Source: an uncultured Faecalibacterium sp.
GTDB taxonomy: Bacteria; Bacillota; Clostridia; Oscillospirales; Ruminococcaceae
Assembly (NCBI GenBank): GCA_937917475.1
Contig: CALDNF010000109.1
Coordinates: 1 to 6,224 of the forward strand
Direction of reading: 5' to 3'
DNA: 6,224 bases
The position numbers and the translations under genes are program-made. Positions within the stretch are counted from its first letter, which is position 1. Every line of letters starts with the position of its first letter. The notes under the pieces are model-generated. The model was given only the letters and a program-made list of their open reading frames with translations. It ran no database searches and was not told where the DNA came from. Below are positions 1 to 5,076 of this stretch, piece after piece.

Positions 1-920
1 GCCCCTTTGGTGCCATTGCTGACAAGGGCCAGATCTATCAGCTGATCCAGGGCTTCAACCGGGGCGACCGCATTTATGCTCTGGTGGCTCCCGCCTTCGT
101 CAATCAGTTCCCCGCTCTGGCTTCCACCGGCAAGCTCAAGGCTGCCCTGAAGGCCGTCGGCTTCTATGATGTGGTGGAAGTCGCTATCGGTGCCGACCTG
201 TGCACCGTGGACGAGGCTCACGACTTCCTGGAGGAGGTTCCTGAGAAGCTGGACTTCATGGCAACTTCCTGCTGCCCGGCATGGAGCATGATGGCAAAGA
301 CCGCCTTCCCCGCTCTGGCAAAGAACATCTCCATGACCATGACCCCCATGGTCTTTACCGCCCGTATGATGAAGCAGAAGGATCCCACCGCCCGGATGTG
401 CTTCATCGGACCCTGCGCCGCAAAGAAGCTGGAAGCTTCCCGCCGCACCGTCCGCAGCGATGTTGACTTTGTGCTGACCTTCGAAGAGCTGGCCGGCATC
501 ATGGAGGGCAAGGATCTGGACTTCGATTCTCTGGAAGTCGATCCCAACGAGGCAGCCCTCTGCTCCGCTTCCGGTGCAGGCCGCGGCTTTGCACAGTCCG
601 GCGGCGTTGCCAAGGCCGTTGCTGACAAGATCAAGGAATGGCACCCCGACATGGAGGTCAAGATCGCATCCGCACAGGGTCTGGCCGAGTGCAAGAAGCT
701 GCTGATGCTGGCAAAGGCCGGCAAGTACAACGGCTACCTGCTGGAAGGCATGGGCTGCCCCGGCGGCTGCATTGGCGGCGCAGGCACCATTGCCGACCCC
801 AACCGTACTGCTGTCCAGCTGAACAAGTATGTCAAGGAAGCTCCGTTCCAGGACCCCGAGCAGAGCCCCTTTATGAGCGAGATCCACGTCCTGAAGGACG
901 ATCCCAACTTTGAGGTCTGA
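1..920 (+). CDS. [FeFe] hydrogenase catalytic subunit (H-cluster domain), 5' partial
   Basis: The reading frame is open from base 3 to the TGA at 918-920, giving 305 residues; the start lies upstream of the window. The first visible residues (PFGAI, following a codon ending in GC that would fit Cys) look like the end of a CxxCxxxCP ferredoxin [4Fe-4S] motif, so an N-terminal iron-sulphur domain probably precedes. All three H-cluster motifs are present. L1 is TSCCPAW (264-284), with the proton-relay Cys at 270-272 and a cubane Cys at 273-275. L2 is GPCAAKKLE (408-434), with Cys at 414-416 and CxxKxxE spacing. L3 is EGMGCPGGCIGGAG (744-785), with Cys at 756-758 and the bridging Cys at 768-770. 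Such enzymes reversibly reduce protons with ferredoxin electrons in the cytoplasm. GPC instead of MPC in L2, MGC instead of MAC in L3, and the short tail after L3 differ from classical group A enzymes and suggest a group B type (inference). The gene ends at a strong terminator, so it is the last gene of its transcript. Confidence 0.93.
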   Translation, partial: PFGAIADKGQIYQLIQGFNRGDRIYALVAPAFVNQFPALASTGKLKAALKAVGFYDVVEVAIGADLCTVDEAHDFLEEVPEKLDFMATSCCPAWSMMAKTAFPALAKNISMTMTPMVFTARMMKQKDPTARMCFIGPCAAKKLEASRRTVRSDVDFVLTFEELAGIMEGKDLDFDSLEVDPNEAALCSASGAGRGFAQSGGVAKAVADKIKEWHPDMEVKIASAQGLAECKKLLMLAKAGKYNGYLLEGMGCPGGCIGGAGTIADPNRTAVQLNKYVKEAPFQDPEQSPFMSEIHVLKDDPNFEV

Positions 921-942
921 TCTCTCCTGAACACATAAAACC

Positions 943-983
943 GCCGCAGGCTTTTCGTTTTGAGAAGCCTGCGGCTTTTGTTT
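943..983 (+). terminator. Rho-independent terminator after the hydrogenase gene
   Basis: The arm GCCGCAGGCTTTTC (943-956) pairs with GAGAAGCCTGCGGC (962-975). This gives 14 pairs including one G-U, a 5-base loop and a T-rich tail (976-985). An A-run (937-940) precedes the stem, so it could also stop transcription from the other strand. Confidence 0.93.
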
Positions 984-1029
984 TTCACAATCAATTGTTT
1001 CCTGCGTGCAATACTTTTGTGAAACAATT
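983..1029. repeat. Two overlapping inverted repeats upstream of the secreted-protein promoter
   Basis: AATTGTTTC (993-1001) is the exact reverse complement of GAAACAATT (1021-1029). TTTCACAA (983-990) is the exact reverse complement of TTGTGAAA (1017-1024). The right-hand arms overlap, so only one pairing can form at a time. The block lies between the hydrogenase terminator tail and a TTGACA -35 box at 1040, a place where a regulator could bind. The function is unknown. Confidence 0.6.
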
Positions 1030-1039
1030 ACGAACCTGA

Positions 1040-1068
1040 TTGACATTTGGAACTTGGTATGCTACTTT
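1040..1068 (+). promoter_or_regulatory. Probable sigma-A promoter for the secreted NEAT-like protein
   Basis: There is a perfect -35 box TTGACA (1040-1045), a 17-base spacer, and a weak -10 TACTTT (1063-1068) supported by an extended-10 TG at 1060-1061. Transcription would start near 1075, leaving a leader of about 70 bases. The -10 is poor, so activity may depend on the extended -10 or on an activator. Confidence 0.65.
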
Positions 1069-1083
1069 TGATTTGAACCGCCG

Positions 1084-1128
1084 GGTTTGAATCATCAAAC
1101 CGTCCCGGCAGAGTGCCGCACTGCGGCA
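1084..1128 (+). promoter_or_regulatory. Two hairpins in the 5' leader of the secreted-protein gene
   Basis: GGTTTGA (1084-1090) and TCAAACC (1095-1101) form a perfect 7-base inverted repeat around a 4-base loop. TGCCGCA (1114-1120) and TGCGGCA (1122-1128) form a 15-base palindrome that shares its last base with the ribosome site AGGAAAGG (1128-1135). As RNA the second can fold as a 5-bp stem directly abutting the ribosome site. Neither is followed by a T-run, so they are not terminators. They could be operators or translational control elements. Confidence 0.5.
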
Positions 1129-1145
1129 GGAAAGGCAGATCAATC

Positions 1146-1619
1146 ATGACCCAAACCATCAAACGTACCGGCGCAATGGTCCTCACCCTTGCGCTGCTTT
1201 GTATTCTGGCACTTGGCGCAGCCGCCGCATCCAGGCAGAGCGTCGGCGTCAAATTCTGGAAAGAAAAATCCGATAAGGAGTCCATGGCAAACAGCGGCGT
1301 AGACTCAGACCGTGAGGCCACCCTCACCCGCCAGTCCAATGGCACCTATACCCTCTCGCTGCCCATCAAGCAGGTGTCCAAGATGGGCGTCACCGGTTCT
1401 TTGACCGGCCTGACCATCGGCGATATGAGCTACGACGGTGTGAAGAGCGGCGATTTTGAGAAAAACACTGCTGTGCTCACCATCAAGAACCTGCCCGCCT
1501 CGGTGCTGACCGGAAGTGATCTGAACAAATCGCTGCTGGTCACCTGCAACATCCAGATGGACATGAGCATCCTTGGCGAGATCAATACCTCCGCCCGGAT
1601 GTGCATCTGGGTAAAATAA
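1146..1619 (+). CDS. Small secreted protein with a NEAT-like domain
   Basis: The protein has 157 residues. ATG 1146 is chosen because AGGAAAGG (1128-1135) lies at a suitable distance upstream and the product then begins with a classic Sec signal: Lys6-Arg7, a hydrophobic core at about 10-24, and a likely signal-peptidase site around Ala25-Ser29. An in-frame GTG at 1113 would put 11 extra residues before the signal and lies inside a palindrome. The mature part, about 128 residues, resembles one beta-sandwich NEAT domain: a first strand VGVKFW (33-38), the short-helix motif DKESM (43-47), then EATLTR and GTYTLSLP (57-73), GSLTGL (84-89) and C-terminal strands. NEAT domains of Gram-positive surface proteins usually bind heme or other ligands. 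The usual YxxxY heme motif of the last hairpin is not seen; that area reads ARMCIWV (150-156). There are two mature cysteines (134 and 153), no LPXTG anchor and no other domain. The gene is flanked by terminators and so is monocistronic. The family assignment is from pattern only. Confidence 0.8.
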   Translation: MTQTIKRTGAMVLTLALLCILALGAAAASRQSVGVKFWKEKSDKESMANSGVDSDREATLTRQSNGTYTLSLPIKQVSKMGVTGSLTGLTIGDMSYDGVKSGDFEKNTAVLTIKNLPASVLTGSDLNKSLLVTCNIQMDMSILGEINTSARMCIWVK

Positions 1620-1629
1620 TCTGACCCAA

Positions 1630-1668
1630 AGCAGAGAGCCGCCCGGCCGGGCGGCTCTCTGCTGTTTT
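1630..1668. terminator. Perfect palindromic terminator between convergent genes
   Basis: AGCAGAGAGCCGCCC (1630-1644) and GGGCGGCTCTCTGCT (1649-1663) are exact complements around GGCC, making a 34-base palindrome. On the plus strand a GTTTT tail (1664-1668) follows. On the minus strand the product runs into TTTGGG, a weak U-tract. It probably ends both the NEAT-like gene and the minus-strand gene, whose stop codon starts only a few bases away. Confidence 0.88.
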
Positions 1669-1880
1669 CAGCCTTCCATCTTCTTTTCTACAAAGTCTCC
1701 CACCATCTGGTCCAGCTGCGCCACGGCGTGCTCCGCTCCCTTGGCCAGTTTCCGGACGGTGCGTTTGACCTGACGCTGGTTCTGGGTGGCCATCAGGGTG
1801 CCCGCCATTCCCAGCGCAGCCCCCGCTGCCATCCCCATCAGCATACTTCCGGCGGTATTTTCAGAGCGTTGATGTTTCAT
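1668..1880 (-). CDS. Small glycine-zipper membrane protein, function unknown
   Basis: The protein has 70 residues. The start ATG (complement of 1878-1880) has a strong ribosome site AAAGGAGA (complement of 1889-1896) eight bases upstream, which makes it a convincing gene despite its size. After a polar N-terminus, residues 12-31 form a Met/Ala/Gly-rich hydrophobic segment with GxxxGxxxG spacing (Gly16, Gly20, Gly24) plus Gly27, a glycine zipper suited to helix packing in a membrane. Residues 33-70 are a charged, probably amphipathic helix (QVKRTVRKLAKGAEHAVAQL and onward). The layout, short zipper helix plus cytoplasmic amphipathic tail, recalls YtxH-like small proteins of Firmicutes, but I do not recognise a named family. 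It converges on the NEAT-like gene and diverges from the pyridoxamine kinase operon. No clear promoter of its own was found in 1881-1990. Confidence 0.78.
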   Translation of the reverse strand: MKHQRSENTAGSMLMGMAAGAALGMAGTLMATQNQRQVKRTVRKLAKGAEHAVAQLDQMVGDFVEKKMEG

Positions 1881-1943
1881 AAGAAAGCTCTCCTTTCGGC
1901 TGTGATTTTTGCTGCCGTGACTAGTATTTCCGACAAAGAATCC

Positions 1944-1993
1944 GGTATACGCTTTTTTTGCGCAGGAAAATGTGGTATACTGTATGGTATGCT
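1944..1993 (+). promoter_or_regulatory. Extended -10 promoter of the kinase-trmL-degV operon with GTATAC repeats
   Basis: TATACT (1976-1981) preceded by TG at 1973-1974 is a good extended -10. The -35 region is only a T-run (1953-1959), a poor match. A second, weaker TG-G-TATGCT lies at 1985-1993. GGTATAC occurs at 1944-1950 and again at 1974-1980, exactly 30 bases apart, and the second copy overlaps the -10. A regulator binding both copies on the same DNA face could block this promoter (inference). Confidence 0.6.
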
Positions 1994-2038
1994 GAAGATA
2001 TTATGGGCGCACGCCCGATTCCCAAAGCATATTCTGCG

Positions 2039-2045
2039 AAGGAGG
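2039..2045 (+). promoter_or_regulatory. Ribosome binding site fixing a TTG start
   Basis: AAGGAGG is a perfect Shine-Dalgarno sequence lying 8 bases before the in-frame TTG at 2054. There is no in-frame ATG at a suitable distance, so it decides the start of the kinase gene. Confidence 0.85.
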
Positions 2046-2053
2046 ATACTTTT

Positions 2054-2887
2054 TTGCTGAAACAAAACGAACCGAAAAAAGTGCTCTGCATCCACGACCT
2101 GTCCGGTGCAGGCCGGTGCAGCCTTGCAGTGATCCTGCCGGTGCTATCGGTGATGGGGGTACAGCCCATCGCCCTGCCCACCGTAGTGCTGTCCACCCAC
2201 ACCGGCGGCTTTGGCACACCGGCCCGGCTGGACGGCTGTGCTTACGGTCAGGCTGCACTGGATCATTACCGGGAGCTGGGGATGGAGTTTGACTGCATCT
2301 ACACCGGCTACCTCGGGGGGGAAGAGCAGGTGGCTCTGGCCGAAAAAGCTTTTGCCTTCTGGCCCGCTGCCCGCAAGGTCGTGGACCCGGTGATGGGCGA
2401 CAACGGCAAGGCCTATTCCACCGTGACCCCCGCCCTCATCGACCGGATGCGGAATCTCTGCCGGCAGGCAGACCTCATCCTGCCCAATGCCACCGAAGCC
2501 AGCCTGCTGCTGGAGCAACCTGACCCGGCGGAAGTTCTGGACGATGCCGGAGCGCAGGCTCTGGCCGATGCCCTGACCCGGCTTGCTCCTAATGCCGTTG
2601 TCACCGGCCTGCCGCTGGGCAAGTACATTGGATGCGCAGGCGGCGGCAAAGACCGTTTTGTGATCAAAAAGCTCCACATCGACCGCAGCTTTCCCGGCAC
2701 CGGAGACCTGTATGGGGCTGTGCTGATTGGCTCCCTCATTCAGGGCAACGCCCTCAGTGCCGCCGCTGACAACGCCGCCGAGTTCGTCTCGCTGGCCATC
2801 CAGAACACCCCCGCCGGGCAGGACCCCCGGTACGGTGTCTGGTTCGAGCCCCTGCTGCCCCGGCTGTGCCCCCTGCGGGACTTTTAA
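2054..2887 (+). CDS. Pyridoxamine/pyridoxal kinase (PdxK/PdxY-like, ribokinase superfamily)
   Basis: The enzyme phosphorylates pyridoxamine, pyridoxal or pyridoxine with ATP in the cytoplasm, the salvage route to pyridoxal phosphate. Starting at TTG 2054 it has 277 residues, normal for the family. Upstream ATG codons in frame (1958, 1970) overlap the promoter and are rejected. Visible family features are an N-terminal strand and glycine turn (VLCIHDLSGAGRCS, 10-23), the substrate-side segment VVLSTHTGGFG (44-54), YTGYLG (83-88), DPVMGDNG (111-118, metal and phosphate region), and the anion-hole motif GTGD (215-218) with Asp218 as the expected catalytic base. The His-Thr-Gly segment and DPVMGD favour the vitamin B6 kinase branch over sugar or hydroxymethylpyrimidine kinases; substrate preference among B6 vitamers cannot be read from sequence. 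It is first gene of a three-gene operon, and its stop codon overlaps the ribosome site of trmL. Confidence 0.93.
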   Translation: MLKQNEPKKVLCIHDLSGAGRCSLAVILPVLSVMGVQPIALPTVVLSTHTGGFGTPARLDGCAYGQAALDHYRELGMEFDCIYTGYLGGEEQVALAEKAFAFWPAARKVVDPVMGDNGKAYSTVTPALIDRMRNLCRQADLILPNATEASLLLEQPDPAEVLDDAGAQALADALTRLAPNAVVTGLPLGKYIGCAGGGKDRFVIKKLHIDRSFPGTGDLYGAVLIGSLIQGNALSAAADNAAEFVSLAIQNTPAGQDPRYGVWFEPLLPRLCPLRDF

Positions 2888-2897
2888 GGAGGCTGCC

Positions 2898-3404
2898 ATG
2901 AGCGAGAAACCAACGTTGAATATTGTTCTGGTGGAGCCCCGCATCCCTCAGAACACCGGCAATGTGGCCCGCACCTGTGCCTGCACCGCCTGCCGGCTGC
3001 ATCTGGTGGGCCCCATGGGCTTTGCCATCGACGACAAAAAACTCAAGCACGCCGGGCTTGATTACTGGCATTACCTCGACATCACCTATTACGATGGGCT
3101 CGAGGATTTCTTTGCCCGGAACAGCGGCCCCTATTATTATTTTACGACCAAAGCACCCCAGCGATACACCGATGTGGCCTATCCGGACGGCGCATATCTC
3201 GTCTTTGGGCGGGAGGATGCCGGCCTGCCGGAGGCCCTGCTGGCCGCCAATCAGGAGCACTGCATCCGGATGCCCATGCGGGACACCTGCCGCAGCCTGA
3301 ACCTGTCCAACAGCGTGGCCGTGGGCGTATATGAGGTGCTGCGCCAGTGGGATTTCCCGGAACTTCTGGACCACGGCCATCTGCGAGACTATGAATGGAA
3401 ATGA
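2898..3404 (+). CDS. trmL: tRNA (cytidine/uridine-34-2'-O)-methyltransferase TrmL
   Basis: This SPOUT-class methyltransferase uses S-adenosylmethionine to methylate the 2'-O of the wobble nucleotide 34, in known members on two leucine tRNAs. The ATG at 2898 follows AAGGAGG (2886-2892), which overlaps the preceding stop codon, and gives 168 residues, close to the roughly 155-160 usual for TrmL/YibK. All three SPOUT motifs are seen: motif 1 NIVLVEPRIPQNTGNVAR (8-25) ending in the conserved Arg25; motif 2 LVFGREDAGLPE (from 101); and motif 3 RDTCRSLNLSNSVAVGVYE (128-146), which forms the trefoil-knot cofactor site. The short length with no extra RNA-binding domain is typical of TrmL and not of TrmH or RlmB. 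It is translationally coupled to the kinase upstream and lies 8 bases before degV. Confidence 0.95.
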   Translation: MSEKPTLNIVLVEPRIPQNTGNVARTCACTACRLHLVGPMGFAIDDKKLKHAGLDYWHYLDITYYDGLEDFFARNSGPYYYFTTKAPQRYTDVAYPDGAYLVFGREDAGLPEALLAANQEHCIRMPMRDTCRSLNLSNSVAVGVYEVLRQWDFPELLDHGHLRDYEWK

Positions 3405-3412
3405 GGAACACT

Positions 3413-4285
3413 ATGAGCAAAATTGCGATCCTGACCGACTCCTCCTGCGACATCCCGCAGGAGATGGCCGAGAAATACGGCATTGACATTATGAGCTTCC
3501 ACATCCTGCTGGATGATGTGGACTATGTGGAGCGGGTAAGTTGCACCAATGAAGAGTTCTACGAGAAGATGCGGGCAGCCAAGGGCATTCCTTCCACTGC
3601 TGCCATCACCCCCATCCAGTTCTGTGAGAAATACTGCCAGTATGTGGACGAGGGCTACACCGATGTCATCCATGTGCCCATCAACCGCAGCGGCTCTTCC
3701 ACCTACAACAATGCCGTTATGGCGCAGGGGATGCTGCGGGAAGAGCGGCCCGAGCATCACATGAAGATCCACCTGCTGGACCCCCACACCTACTCCATGC
3801 CCTTTGGCTGGTATGTCTGTGAAATGGCCCGCAAGCTTCAGAATGGGGCTGAGATCTCTCACGTCATTCAGGAGTTTGAGACCCAGATGAACAAGATGGA
3901 GATCATTCTGGGACCCTACAGCCTCAAGCAGATGAAGAAGAGCGGCCGCATCTCCGCTGCTGCCGCCGTCATGGGCGAGCTGATGGGCATCCGCCCCATC
4001 ATCACCCTCATCGACGGCAAGACCAAGGTGGAAGCCAAGGTCCGGGGCGATGACAAGGTCGTGCCTGCCATGGTCGAGCTGTGCAAAAAGCGCAGCGAAG
4101 GCGTGGAGGATTTTGAGTATATGATCGGCCACACCAACATTCCGCAGGCTGCTGAGCTGGAAAGGCTCTGCCGGAAGGAGTTTGGCAAACCGCCGCTCAT
4201 CAATTTCCATCTGGGCGGTGTAGTCTCGGCCAACACCGGCCCTGACACCGTTGCCATGGTCTATGTCGGCAAACCGAGAGACTGA
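3413..4285 (+). CDS. DegV-family fatty-acid-binding protein (FakB-like)
   Basis: DegV/FakB proteins bind a long-chain fatty acid and, as FakB, present it to the kinase FakA for phosphorylation and entry into phospholipid synthesis. ATG 3413 is preferred over ATGs at 3395 and 3401 because GAGGA (3403-3407) lies 5 bases before it and the protein then starts directly with the family strand KIAILTDSSCDIP (3-15). It has 290 residues, the usual size. Family positions seen are STAAITP with Thr62 (61-67), the NRSGSSTY loop with Ser93 (91-98), GRI with Arg179 (178-180), the segment MGIRPIITLIDGK, and the C-terminal VVSANTGPDTVAM. The Thr and Ser match positions that hold the fatty-acid carboxylate in characterised FakB proteins. 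The C-terminal signature usually reads HTGPG; here it is NTGPD (Asn274). No fakA partner lies in the window. It is last gene of the operon before the 4301-4370 terminator. Confidence 0.93.
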   Translation: MSKIAILTDSSCDIPQEMAEKYGIDIMSFHILLDDVDYVERVSCTNEEFYEKMRAAKGIPSTAAITPIQFCEKYCQYVDEGYTDVIHVPINRSGSSTYNNAVMAQGMLREERPEHHMKIHLLDPHTYSMPFGWYVCEMARKLQNGAEISHVIQEFETQMNKMEIILGPYSLKQMKKSGRISAAAAVMGELMGIRPIITLIDGKTKVEAKVRGDDKVVPAMVELCKKRSEGVEDFEYMIGHTNIPQAAELERLCRKEFGKPPLINFHLGGVVSANTGPDTVAMVYVGKPRD

Positions 4286-4300
4286 TTTTTCATACAAACA

Positions 4301-4370
4301 ACCGGGTCCTGCGGTCCGGGTCGACGGCATCCTGCCAGCGGCCCGGCGCAGGACCCGGTCTCTTTGTTTC
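4301..4370 (+). terminator. Compound hairpin terminator ending the operon
   Basis: ACCGGGTCCTGCG (4301-4313) pairs perfectly with CGCAGGACCCGGT (4347-4359). After a 2-base bulge the helix continues as CCGGG (4316-4320) with CCCGG (4342-4346). The loop itself contains GGCA/TGCC (4326-4336). The tail CTCTTTGTTTC is moderately T-rich. It is unusually long for a terminator but correctly placed 16 bases after degV. Confidence 0.8.
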
Positions 4371-4379
4371 AATTCAAGA

Positions 4380-4408
4380 TTGCAATTCAAGCGGAGTTAT
4401 GCTATAAT
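4380..4408 (+). promoter_or_regulatory. Sigma-A promoter of queT
   Basis: The -35 box is TTGCAA (4380-4385), the spacer is 17 bases, and the -10 box is a perfect TATAAT (4403-4408) with an extended TG at 4400-4401. Transcription should begin near 4415, giving a leader of about 130 bases that carries the riboswitch. It is the strongest promoter in the window. Confidence 0.9.
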
Positions 4409-4415
4409 TTCCTCT

Positions 4416-4430
4416 GCCGCTTTTTGCGGC
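4416..4430 (+). other. Short hairpin at the 5' end of the queT transcript
   Basis: GCCGC (4416-4420) and GCGGC (4426-4430) form a 5-bp stem around TTTTT, right at the predicted transcription start. It might protect the 5' end. Its 3' arm also overlaps a GGCTCC copy that can pair with the riboswitch P1 strand. Confidence 0.45.
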
Positions 4431-4436
4431 TCCAAA

Positions 4437-4538
4437 GAGCAACTTAGGATTTTAGGCTCCCCGGCATGTCTCGAACCACGCCGGGCCAAACCCGCAGGGG
4501 CTGGCGGTCCCTGTGCGGTCAAAATCATTCCGCTGGAG
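4437..4538 (+). promoter_or_regulatory. preQ1-III riboswitch controlling queT
   Basis: The sequence and layout match the class III preQ1 riboswitch described from Faecalibacterium. P1 is GAGC (4437-4440) with GCTC (4456-4459). The P1 loop segment GATTTT (4448-4453) pairs with AAAATC (4521-4526) to form the P2 pseudoknot. Between them are a hairpin CCCGGC/GCCGGG (4460-4485, with one internal A-C mismatch) and a second hairpin CCGCAGGG (4492-4499) with CCCTG..CGG (4509-4518, 2-base bulge). The loop CTGGCGG (4501-4507) of the latter can pair over seven positions with CCGCTGG (4530-4536), which includes the start of the queT ribosome site GGAG (4535-4538). In the published model preQ1 binds between P1 and P2 and favours docking of this loop on the ribosome site, lowering translation of the transporter. 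The pairings are seen here; the switching mechanism is from that literature. Confidence 0.95.
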
Positions 4539-4545
4539 TTATATT

Positions 4546-5076
4546 ATGAATCAGAATTCTTCCGTCCGCAAGCTGGTCCGCTGCGCACTGGTCGCAGCTC
4601 TCTATGTCGTGCTCTGCATGGCGTTGCAGCCCCTTTCCTACGGTGCCGTGCAGGTCCGTATTGCCGAGGCTCTCTGCCTGCTGCCCGTCTTTGGTGCCGA
4701 GTACATCTTCGGCGTGGTGCTGGGCTGCTTCCTTGCCAACCTGCTGGGCTCCACCATCGTGGATGTGATCTTCGGCACTCTGGCCACCCTGCTGGCCTGT
4801 CTGGTGACTTACAAACTGCGGAACCTCCGCTTCAAGGGTCTGGCCATCGCAGCCTCCCTGCCGCCGGTGCTCTTCAACGCCGTCATCATCGGCATCGAGA
4901 TCGCCGTCCTCTTCCCGGACCCGTCCTCTTCCGCCCCCATCTGGCTGGCCTGCATCACCAACGGCATCTCGGTGGGTGTTGGTGAGCTGATCAGCTGCAC
5001 CGTTCTGGGCGTGCTGCTGGTAAAGGTCATCGAGTCCAACACCGCCCTGCGCAAAGTCTTCTGCGAGGCAGCCTGA
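4546..5076 (+). CDS. queT: Queuosine-precursor ECF transporter substrate-binding subunit QueT
   Basis: This integral membrane S-component captures a queuosine precursor (preQ1 or related) and works with the shared energy-coupling module (EcfA, EcfA', EcfT) encoded elsewhere. ATG 4546 follows GGAG (4535-4538) by 7 bases and gives 176 residues, normal for QueT. The sequence shows about five to six hydrophobic helices: an N-terminal helix with ALVAALYVV (14-22), the kind of small-residue motif S-components use to contact EcfT; the conserved QVRIAEAL segment after it; a glycine-rich FGVVLGCFLANLLG; DVIFGTLATLLA; and a final GVGELISCTVLGVLLV. The QVRIAEAL motif plus the preQ1-III leader make the assignment firm. 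It is transcribed alone from the 4380-4408 promoter and ends about 107 bases before a terminator. Expression should fall when preQ1 is abundant. Confidence 0.95.
   Translation: MNQNSSVRKLVRCALVAALYVVLCMALQPLSYGAVQVRIAEALCLLPVFGAEYIFGVVLGCFLANLLGSTIVDVIFGTLATLLACLVTYKLRNLRFKGLAIAASLPPVLFNAVIIGIEIAVLFPDPSSSAPIWLACITNGISVGVGELISCTVLGVLLVKVIESNTALRKVFCEAA

Noticed and set aside
1113..1145. GTG start for the secreted protein
   Set aside because: It lies inside a palindrome, has no ribosome site, and would bury the signal peptide behind extra polar residues.
1146..1220. Lipoprotein signal around Cys19 of the secreted protein
   Set aside because: The residue before the Cys is Leu, not Gly, Ala or Ser, and the Cys is in the middle of the hydrophobic core, so there is no lipobox.
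1958..2053. Upstream ATG start for the kinase, adding 32 residues
   Set aside because: The ATG precedes the -10 box (1976-1981), so it would not be transcribed, and the perfect ribosome site at 2039-2045 points to TTG 2054.
2144..2944. Open frame of 266 codons on the minus strand opposite the kinase gene
   Set aside because: It has no ribosome site or recognisable motif and lies over the conserved kinase frame.
3389..4390. Open frame of 333 codons on the minus strand opposite degV
   Set aside because: It is antisense to an intact DegV gene with all family motifs and runs through the operon terminator; composition-driven artefact.
2898..5076. trmL and queT as one wobble-base modification module
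   Set aside because: Both concern tRNA position 34 but act on different tRNAs, and they are in separate transcripts with a terminator and promoter between them.
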